64,000 nucleotides of DNA from Forficula auricularia. Its lineage: Eukaryota; Arthropoda; Insecta; Dermaptera; Forficulidae. The stretch is from contig JALMQS010000912.1 in NCBI GenBank assembly GCA_024734495.1, forward strand, positions 1 to 64,000, written 5' to 3'. Shown here piece by piece: positions 56,277 through 64,000 of the stretch. The notes below the pieces were generated by a model, which did no database searches, was not told where the DNA came from, and was given only the letters and a program-made list of their open reading frames with translations. Position 1 is the stretch's first letter. Each line of letters opens with the position of its first letter. Made by a program: the position numbers and the translations under genes.

Positions 56277-57050
56277 CTAAAGATTTGTATTTTTTAATAT
56301 ACTAATATATGTACAATCAATAAATATTTTTTTTTCTTTAAAAAGTTTAATTCTATTTCTATCGGCAACTTGAAATCTCTCATTATTCTTAACAATTATT
56401 CATCTTAATTATCAAATAATAATTAGTAATTATTAAATCGAAAAGGCACAACAATAAAAATAAGTGTTTATAATCTTAACTCTTTATTATACAAAGATTT
56501 AAGAGATTGTTTTTTAATTAATTGCGATACAATTTTTGAGTTTAAAAGTTTATTTCTCGTGTCATTCCAGTGTATTACAATAATAAAAATGAAGGCGGGC
56601 GCCGCAGCTTGTTATTTCATATTTACAAAACGAGTAATGAGTAAGATATTAATATAAAGCATGAATATAGTTGAAAAAGTAAGTTAATAAATATAAACGG
56701 GACATGGGTAGGGGGGAATGTTAGGTATTTAATTTGAATTTACTATAAATATTTTCATTTGGTTTTTTTTGCCTATCTATGCCCAAAAAATGGAAGAAAC
56801 AATTCAGGAAAAATAAATATTAAAACATATCAGAGATTAAGGCTTGTTTAATTTTCAAGAAAAGCATACAATATACACAACGGGAGAAGTACAAATAATT
56901 TCACAAGACACAAAGGTTGAATCTACTAGTAAATGACTGTTGGTCAATTGTTTCGAATTTAATTGTCTTGTAATTATCTGCAAACGTCATTTATGTGTGT
57001 GCCATTTCGGAGTTAAATTTAATCTAGTTATTTAAAATAGAAGCAAAAGA
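56277..57050. repeat. Repeats and 3' flank of zinc-finger gene C
   Basis: 56380-56660 shares segments with 47290-47440 and 24530-24660. From 56740 it is nearly identical to the flank of gene B at 39690-40000. Confidence 0.5.
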
Positions 57051-57059
57051 GTCAATTTT

Positions 57060-58222
57060 CTAGGTGTGGATTTTCAGATGCCTTTGAAAAGTAATCTTAT
57101 ACGAGAATTGCTTGTCGCAATGTTCACAGACAAAAGGTTTTTCGCCTGTATGAATACGTATATGAGCTTTGAGAGCACTCTTTTGATTGAATCTTTTGTC
57201 GCAGTGATCACAGATGAAAGGTTTTTCGCCTGTATGAATAAGTAAATGGGTTTCTAGAGTACTCTTATGTGAGAATCTCTTGTCGCAGTGATCACAGATG
57301 AAAGGTTTTTGGCTAGAATGTAAATGGATTTTGAGATAATACTTTCGTGAGAAATGTTTATTACAGTGATCACAGACGAAAGGCTTTTCGCCTGTATGAA
57401 TAGGTAAATGTTTATCAAGACTACTCTTTCGAGAGAATCGTTTGTCGCAGTGATCACAGACGAAAGGTTTTTCGCCTGTATGAATACGTAAATGGATTTT
57501 GAGATATTTCTTAAGTGAGAATCTCTTGTCACAGTGATCACAGCCGAAAGGCTTTTCGCCTGTATGAATACGTAAATGGGTTTCGAGAACACTCTTATGA
57601 AAGAATCCCTTGTCGCAGTGATCACAGGCGAAAGGCTTTTGGTCTGAATGAATAAGTAAATGGCTTTCGAGAGCAATCTTGTGTGAGAATCGCTTTTTGC
57701 ATTGATCACAGACGAAATGCTTTTCGCCTGTATGAAAAACTAAATGTCTTTTGAGATTATACTTTGATGAGAAACGTTTATTGCATTGATCACAGACGAA
57801 AGGCTTTTCTTTAGAGCGATTCGCCAAAAGATTGTTAACTTTATTTTCACCTGAGACTCTTTTGATACAATCATTACTCCTGTTGGGCTTACTATTGGAA
57901 TGACTTTCCAGACATTGATTAGTTTGTTTGGATTTAAATTCATCTGTGTCATTAGGACAGGGTAAAGAACGTTTGACAACATGATATCGATTATGAACGG
58001 GCACTTTAGAAGCCTTCTCCTTCTGGGGAGTCATGGGAATAAGAGGTTCTGAATTGGTTTCAACACTGTATCTTTCATCGCGCAGGTGACTTGTGAATAG
58101 TACTTTTTCTGAATGGCCTTCCTGAATATGGTTTTCGAAATCAGACAATCTTAGGAATCCAGACAAACATTCGTCACAGAAATAATCTCCAGTAAGATCT
58201 TTTTTAGTTAGATTACTTTTAT
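57060..58222 (-). CDS. C2H2 zinc-finger gene C, main exon
   Basis: Acceptor TTTTTCCAG at 58223 and stop at 57060. The atypical first finger CDECLSGFLRLSDFENHIQE is followed by nine tandem fingers. Finger 6 has lost about five residues around its last His (KIHLHSSQKPF in place of KIHLRIHTGEKPF) and probably does not fold normally. The last three fingers equal those of gene B except for a few residues. It has two more fingers than B, so unit gain or loss has occurred. The frame is open. Probable nuclear DNA-binding protein. Confidence 0.85.
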
Positions 58223-58529
58223 CTGGAAAAAAATAAATATATTGATGAGATGAATTTAGGAAAAAATTTAATATTATGCAAAAAGTTTATTCTAGTTTTG
58301 TTATTTTTAATTGTGAAATCATTTAATATCGTATGATAAGTAGTAGGTGTGCAAAGGTATAAATTTTGAATTCATTGATCAATGAAAATTATTAGAAATT
58401 TGTTGAATGTCCTAATGGTCTCCGAGGTGGAGGACAAAGGGAGAGAGGCCTATTTTCATCTAAATTAGAATTTGATGAAAAGTTATAGAAGAATGCTTCA
58501 TAGGCTACCAATCAAATAAATGAACTTAC

Positions 58530-58673
58530 CATCAGTTGATGTATTTTCTCTCAATTGAAATTTCAATTTCATAATTAAATTTAATTTCCTATGTATACAT
58601 TTCTTTTGGTGTTTGTTCAAGAAATCTTCACTAATGAACATAGTTCTACAATCACAGCACAAGAAATGTCGAC
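58530..58673 (-). CDS. C2H2 zinc-finger gene C, upstream exon
   Basis: Acceptor TTTTTCAG and donor GATG|GTAAGT enclose 144 bases almost identical to the gene B exon, coding LCCDCRTMFISEDFLNKH and a basic linker. Phase matches 58222. The exon with the start codon was not found. Confidence 0.65.
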
Positions 58674-58909
58674 CTGAAAAAGATAATACTTTTTAGTTAG
58701 ATATAAATGTTCAAGTCCTCCATGGACACAAGCGAGGTGAAATCAAGTCAAAGTGAATTTAAATGAACCAATTCGGTCTTGTTTCAAATTAATTTTTTAG
58801 ATATATTATAATGATTCAAGAAACTTAACCTATGTGAAGTTTATTATAATTGAAAAGTTTATATTTTGCCGAAAGTAGCAGAAACAAAAAGGTTATTTAT
58901 ATTTAATCG

Positions 58910-59031
58910 AAGGGTCAACCGCGATTGGAATTAAGTGTACACGTCTTTGGAATTATTTTTTAATCCATTATATAATCCCCCTTCATGTATTATCTTCCAC
59001 TTGGAAACGAAAGTAGTTGTACACGATATTA
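58910..59031. repeat. MITE copy with replaced right end
   Basis: Matches 45775-45900, but after GTACACGATATTAG the expected TTCACGGTTCACCTCTCG is replaced by CCCATGCCATAACTGAA, identical to bases at 59851-59867 in the Tc1 transposase. Confidence 0.55.
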
Positions 59032-59249
59032 GCCCATGCCATAACTGAATTATTTAATATATATAGTATGTGTGTATCTTTATTTGCATCCAACATAGGT
59101 ATTGTGTCTTATTATATATTAAGAATCTGGAAACAGGGTATTAATACAATAAATAATGCACTCATGTCTCAGTTTATATTCATCTTTATTATATACGATA
59201 TACGAGCCCCGCCCGATCTCAATTGGCCCACCAATATTTTTTCTTTTTA

Positions 59250-60455
59250 AATAAAATTATGCTAATTCACGGTAAATTTAATTTAAAAATTTATTTTTGT
59301 TATCATTTGGAACAACATTTTAAACAATTTAAATCATTTTATTGTAACATTTAATTTACAATTATTTTTTAATTGTTAAAAACACGGAAAACATACAATA
59401 TCCAAAACCTTTACCACTGTGTGACGTCGCCTTTATTTTTAATTACGGCTTGAATTCTTTTGGGCAACGTACTTATTAAGTTTTGACACTCATCTTGAGT
59501 GAAAGTATCCCAAATATTTTGAAGTTTGTGTTTTAATTCGACTACGTTTCTAGCTGGTTCTATTCGTAATAGCTTTTTCATTGTGTGCCAAAGAGTTTCT
59601 ATTTCTGACAAGTCGGGACTGTTTGCCAACCACTCCAAAAGTGGAACATTATGATCAGAAAGCCATTTTAAAGATTTTATTGATGTATGGCAGGCCGACC
59701 CGTCTTGTTGGAACACAACATTATTATTATTCTGCAATGCATCTGCCATTGTTGGAAGTAACGATTTTTTTAAAATCTCTAAATATTTATTGGTGTTTAC
59801 AATTCCATCAATGAAGTGAAGTTTTCCAACACCTCTAGCAGACATTGAAGCCCATGCCATAACTGAAGCAGGAAATTTTACTTTCTTTTTTAAACAATCT
59901 GAATTGAAAGCTTCATTTTTCTGAAGAATAACTCTGCTTCGATTGTCCCCAACACAAACTTCAAAACGAGACTCATCACTCCAATGGACACTATTCCATT
60001 CATCACTCATCCAATTAATGTGACTTTTAGTCCATTTAAGCCGGTTTTTCATTTGTTTTAATGTCAAGAGTGGCTTTTCTTTCGCCTAAAAAAATTCAGT
60101 AAAATTACAAAAAAAATTTGCAATAAGTTGCAATAAAATTACCTTGTAAGTTTTAAAACCTAACTTAAGGGCTTCTCTATGGCACGTGGATCTTGAAACA
60201 CTTTGCCCCACAGCATCGCTCCAAAGAACAGATAATTCATCATAGTTCGAACGCCTTTTTTTTCTAATAATCTTCTTCAATGCCCGTCTATCAGCATCTG
60301 ATATTTTGGATTTCGACGCATACCGAGGTTTTGAAGCTATTGTACCCGTTGTTTTATAAATTCGAATAATATTTCTGACAGTAAACTTTGATAAATTAAC
60401 TAGATCGCCAATATCCGCGTTTGATTTTCCCTTTTTAAATAAATTGATAATAATT
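59250..60455 (-). mobile_element. Tc1-like DNA transposon, ends not resolved
   Basis: The transposase gene below, plus a 3' UTR with AATAAAATG near 59340. A candidate terminus around 59205-59235 (GAGATCGGGCGGGGCTCG on the minus strand) has no recognised partner upstream, so the 5' end is probably lost. Confidence 0.6.
59411..60450 (-). pseudogene. Tc1-like transposase with a small intron
   Basis: Minus strand. A helix-turn-helix region (KGKSNADIGDLVNLSKFTVR, ISDADRRALKKIIRKKRRSN) leads to GFKTYK at 60143. A 57-base GT-AG intron (60142-60086) follows, then AKEKPLLTLKQMKNRL. The catalytic triad is visible: D in VHWSDESRF, D in VFQQDGSACHTS, E in NSPDLSEIETLWHTM, spaced like DD34E. The stop is at 59411. 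The enzyme would cut and paste the element at TA sites. The start and first residues are missing, because the sequence upstream belongs to a different exon in another frame. Confidence 0.8.
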
Positions 60456-60457
60456 GA

Positions 60458-60703
60458 GTTTGATCCGCAATTTCCGCATGCAAATGATCACGTATTGCGT
60501 TTCTCTGAGTTTCTAATCTCCATTGAAATTCCCTTTTCTGTTCATTAGTAAAGGAATCTAAATAAATTTTTCCAGCGATTTCAGGAAGAAGCCGAGAAGC
60601 CAGCTTGAGACAATAATCTTCACGATTACAAGGCGCAACATCCTTCACGAGTTCTTCATATAGAAATCTCGCATAAATTGATAAAATCCCATTATGGAAA
60701 TCT
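60458..60703 (-). pseudogene. Possible M13 peptidase-like exon, cut by Tc1
   Basis: After acceptor TTTTTACAG the frame reads DFHNGILSIYARFLYEELVK, NREDYCLKLASRLLPEIAGK and IYLDSFTNEQKREFQW. The pattern Y...C...A-G-x-IY-x-x-x-F is like the N-terminal half of neprilysin-type metallopeptidases. Frame phase agrees with the exon at 61742-61890. The catalytic zinc motif would lie further downstream and is not in the window. The exon runs directly into Tc1 sequence at about 60455. Family assignment by eye. Confidence 0.45.
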
Positions 60704-60746
60704 CTGTAAAAATAATAATTAATATATTAATTAATTAATTAATTAA

Positions 60747-61543
60747 TAATCCCTTAGTCCGCTGCTTTTTAATATAGTTATGGATGAAATCATAGGCGAA
60801 ATCAAAAATCTAAAAGGATATTCCTTGGGGGACGAGAGTATAACATGCGTTTGCTACGCAGACGATGCAGCACTCGTTGCAGCAGATGAAGATTCCCTCC
60901 AGCGCCTCCTGTATAAATTTAGTTGTGTTGCGCATAAATTCGCTCTCACTCTGTCAACCAAGAAGACCAAAACACTGACAATCTCTAAATCACCACTCCG
61001 ATGTAAACTACAACTGTACGATACGATTGTCGAACAAGTCATGTCCTTCACATACCTTGGCATCCAAATGACCTCTCATCAAGACCTAGAAACAGAGGTA
61101 AGACATCAGGCAATAAGAGCCTCAAAAATATCGGGTTGCCTTAACAATGCAATCTGGTCAAATCAATATTTAAGAACGGAGGCCAAGGTACGAGTCTACA
61201 AAACCGTAGTACGTCCAATATTAACTTACGCAGCGGAGACAAGACCCGATACTGCAAATGACTGAAATGAAGACATTACGAAGGATAATGAACGTGACCA
61301 GGCTCGATAGGATGAAGAGTGAAGATATTAGAGAAAAATGTGGAATACAAAAGGTGGGCGAATGGGTTAAAAGAAGAAGAGCGGAATGGTATGCGCATGT
61401 GAGAATGCCAGAAGACCGACTGGTAAAGAAAGTGATGACAAACAAGCCGGTTGGAATAAGAAGTAGAGGTCGTCCTAAGAAGAGATGGTATGACGTTCTG
61501 GAAGAAACAAACCTATAGGTTTAAAAATAAGAAGAAGAAGAAT
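60747..61543 (+). pseudogene. LINE reverse transcriptase fragment in an intron
   Basis: SLSPLLFNIVMDEIIGEI leads to VCYADDAALVAADEDSLQ (the YADD motif), the thumb region with VMSFTYLGIQM, and TYAAETRPDTAND. A small gap and frame change precede MKTLRRIMNV and GRPKKRWYDVLEETNL (61258-61518). A GAA-rich tail ends it. The endonuclease and the first RT motifs are missing, so it is 5'-truncated. The C-terminus resembles RTE-like LINEs but is distinct from the 41697 family. Confidence 0.8.
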
Positions 61544-61547
61544 TAAT

Positions 61548-61665
61548 TCCAAGCGGACCCGGGTTCGAATCCGACCCGAGGCAACCGACTAAAAATCTGA
61601 TCCCTACATAGAAGTCATAATTTAATAATAGTATCGTAAATTAGCTAATGGCTAGAAGATATAAT
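61548..61665 (+). mobile_element. SINE fragment, 5'-truncated
   Basis: Retains GGGTTCGAATCCGACCCGAG (B box) and the tail region AGTATCGTAAATTAGCTAATGG found in the other three SINE copies. The A box is gone. Confidence 0.65.
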
Positions 61666-61741
61666 TATTTTTTACAAAAAAGTAATTAAATTTCAAATAG
61701 ATAATAAATTATTATAATGGCAAATGAATGTGCGCACTTAC

Positions 61742-61890
61742 TTGATAGGAGTTTGTGTGTCAAAATAAGTATTATTGAGAGCTCTAAAAAGTTTTTGAAA
61801 ATGTTCGTAGAAATAAATATGAATTTTTTCCTCCCCATTTATTGGTGTTGATGAGTTAATTAAAGTAGAAATTAACGTTATCCAATCAAT
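61742..61890 (-). CDS. Possible M13 peptidase-like exon
   Basis: 149 bases between acceptor ATTTTTACAG and donor TCAA|GTAAGT. The open frame reads IDWITLISTLINSSTPINGE, then KIHIYFYEHFQKLFRALNNT and YFDTQTPIK. The 'DW...YF-x-LF-x-L' pattern resembles neprilysin-like proteins upstream of the region coded by the 60703 exon, and the splice phases agree. Exons further upstream would lie beyond the LTR insertion at 61944. The gene appears broken downstream by Tc1. Confidence 0.45.
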
Positions 61891-61943
61891 CTGTAAAAAT
61901 ATTTATACATAAACAAAACACCTTTTTTTTAAAGTTATAAATA

Positions 61944-63260
61944 TGTAGGGGGCTACGGCCCTTAGCGAATATTTAGCCTGTAATTTATTTGTTAAGTTAA
62001 AGAAAGTCTAATTGTTGGAATGAGAGTAGCCTCAGTGAACTGCTGAGTTAGCCGGCCTAGACAGGTTGGCGCCGTACTATTTCAGTGTAGTGAATATTGG
62101 CTCCGTACAAGTGGAGAGAAGTGGGCATACCCTGGTGAGAGGAGAAGAGGCGCGGGAAGGAAACGGGCCTGTCGGTGTATGAAGTGACCAACGGGGATGG
62201 GATGGTGAGTGCGTGCAAGAAAGTCATATCCGGTGTGCTCTGACGAAAAATGCAAATGTGTGGGTGACAGCGAGGACGCGTTTGGCAGGAGCCAACACGG
62301 GAGAGTGGTTCTGAGGCTGGCGTAGACCTGCTGGCTGGGGTGAGCCGGCCGCCCTGCGAGCAGGGGCAGATGTGAACGCGTGCGAGGGACTGTGCTATTA
62401 CCCCGGGGCGGGTACAGGTGTGCCGCAGGCGTGTGTGTACGACAATGTGCTATGGACCGGGATGACCACCGCCTGGCGGGGCTGTAGCCGGTGTCTCGGG
62501 GACACGGCCGGCCGCTCGCGGCTCGTGTGAGGCCTGCGGGCTGTCTAAGACGAGAGGACGAGGCCGCCCTGCGAGCTATGTGCACCGAGAGGATGATAGC
62601 GTTGATGGTGTGGGCCGTGTCTGACGGAAATCAGCGCTAGCTGCGGGCTGTCTAAGAAGAGCGACGTGGCCACCTTGCGAGCTGTGGCAAGGCCGTGGAC
62701 CTGGGTGAAGATCGAGCGTGGCCGGTGCGCTGGCGGAGGGCGAAGAGGAGCTGTCACCGCCGGCTGTTGCGACGGGATCGGCGTCATTAGAAGGGCGCCG
62801 AGGGCGCTGCCGACGTGAGACCGCTTCGGCGAGCTGGGCGGGAGGCTCTACTCGTGTGGACGGTCAGTGAGCTGAGAAGTCAGATGGTGGCGAGTGGTTC
62901 GGCCGAAGCATTTCATTCGTAGATATGGAAGTCTGAGTCAGAAAATGTTTCGAAGTATAATATTGGTTTTGTAACTGCCGTTTAGTCCTAGTTTGTGGTT
63001 GCTTAGTAACCTATGAGTGCTTAGTTTAATTTGTTCTTCAAAATTGTTTATATTTTTGCTAGTATATTGGCACGCTCGTGTTATCTCAATTGTATAACTT
63101 CGTAATCAAATTGGTTTTGTATAATTTATACTAATTGATCTACCTTGACCATTAAACACCAGCTAGTTTTTATTACTGAATTTATTTATTCTCCGCATTG
63201 TTTCGTCCTTAATTAAAAGACCCCTTTTCAAAAAGGTCGGGCGGGACGTCGCGCACTACA
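61944..63260 (+). mobile_element. 5' LTR of an LTR retrotransposon (1317 bp)
   Basis: Inverted termini TGTAG...CTACA. The centre (62100-62880) is strongly GC-rich with imperfect internal repeats (GCGGGCTGTCTAAGA twice, GCCGCCCTGCGAGC twice). AATTAGTGTCGAGGTGTGGGG follows, resembling the junction after the 5' LTR of Gypsy-type elements. The partner LTR is outside the window. The antisense frame at 62082-62585 is compositional. Confidence 0.65.
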
Positions 63261-64000
63261 AATTAGTGTCGAGGTGTGGGGTAAACGATTTGAAAATTTT
63301 CAATTGTGCAATTTGGGGTGAAATCATTTTGAAAAAGTACCCGAAATTTTGAAAATTCTGGCACTGGGCTCGGCATACAGTCGAAAGTTGCCGCCCAGCG
63401 AATCATTGAGGAAGAAGTTTAATATATTCTGGAAAATTTTAAGAGCCGCATTTTTCGAAAAATTTGAAGGAAATATAGAGTGAGATTTAAAGTGCGATTT
63501 AGGAAAAGTGCCGACAAACGTTATGCATAGATATATAGAGTTAGGAAAATTCGGAGCTAAAACGTCAGGGAAATTTTTGGAGAAGTAAAATTTTCCGGGA
63601 AAAAGTTTAAGGAGGAAAAATTTTAAAGAATAATTTCGAGCCGTTTTTGAACAGAAGTTTGAAATAAATTTTTGAGAGCGTCATCTCGTGCACATAAATG
63701 TTCGAAAAATTTTAAAGGAGAGAATTTTAAAAAACCGTTTTTGAAAGGAATTTTGAGGCCCAATTTTAAAATTTGGAAATAAGAATTTAAGAGGATTTAA
63801 AGTGCATAAATAGGAAAAAAGTTATGATATATAGGTTGAGAATTCGGGCCAAATGTCGGGGGGAATTTTTAGATAAAATTTTCAGGAAAAGTTTAAGGAA
63901 AATTTTGAGAACAATTTCGAACCATTTTTGAACAGAAAGTTTGAAATAATTTTTGAAATCGCACATTACATAAATATGAGAAAATTTTGAGGAAAATTTT
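63261..64000 (+). mobile_element. Retrotransposon leader with tandem repeats
   Basis: An A/T-rich untranslated leader made of GAAAATTTT-type motifs. A unit of about 296 bp is repeated imperfectly (about 63519-63813 and 63814-64000, cut by the window end). No gag frame has started by the window end. Confidence 0.55.

Noticed and set aside
62082..62787. 167- and 80-codon minus-strand frames, Pro/Ser/His-rich
   Set aside because: Antisense to the GC-rich LTR; low stop density from composition; no domain.

Overview
The window is eukaryotic nuclear DNA, most likely from an insect or other arthropod. It is AT-rich with long homopolymers and has spliced C2H2 zinc-finger genes. Nearly all the rest is transposable elements: RTE-like, RLE-type and CR1/Jockey-like LINEs, Gypsy and BEL-like LTR elements, Helitrons, hAT and Tc1 elements, tRNA-derived SINEs and foldback MITEs. 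No bacterial or viral gene layout is visible. The species is not claimed.

Layout. 1-18676 is one very large rearranged repeat. An imperfect palindrome (arms about 2331-8970 and 8999-16584, 28-base centre) is flanked on both sides by the same 2.1 kb block in direct orientation (about 253-2330 and 16613-18676), so the first 2.3 kb recurs with a period of about 16.35 kb. The arms carry mirrored copies of a LINE tail with a hAT insertion, a SINE, a Helitron end, MITEs, a ribozyme-like foldback and a relic zinc-finger exon. 18690-22950 holds a Helitron end with a broken helicase gene, a tandem repeat of about 335 bp and an RLE-type LINE remnant. 22951-23952 is a BEL-like LTR pair.

24985-26359, 40008-41459 and 57060-58673 are three minus-strand paralogous zinc-finger genes, the first with a frameshift. 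With the relic exons in the palindrome they form an array spaced 15-17 kb, and the intervals are filled by transposons. Between genes A and B a Gypsy element (30323-35228) sits inside the 5' LTR of a gag-only LTR element (29911-38197). Between B and C there is a full-length two-ORF LINE (41697-45765), another piece of the palindrome-arm repeat (47290-49289), Helitrons, a LINE inserted in its own family (50190-52329), and a paralogue of the 26.6-29.9 kb flank.

59250-61890 has two exons of a possible M13 (neprilysin-like) peptidase gene on the minus strand, abutting a Tc1 transposase gene and with a LINE fragment in the intron. 61944 to the end is a 1.3 kb GC-rich LTR and the leader of an LTR retrotransposon that continues past the window.

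The zinc-finger proteins are presumably nuclear DNA-binding factors; the other reading frames serve transposition. Several insertions can be dated against each other because paralogous copies without the insertion are present in the same window. Many frameshifts lie in homopolymers, so some 'broken' genes may be intact in the organism.
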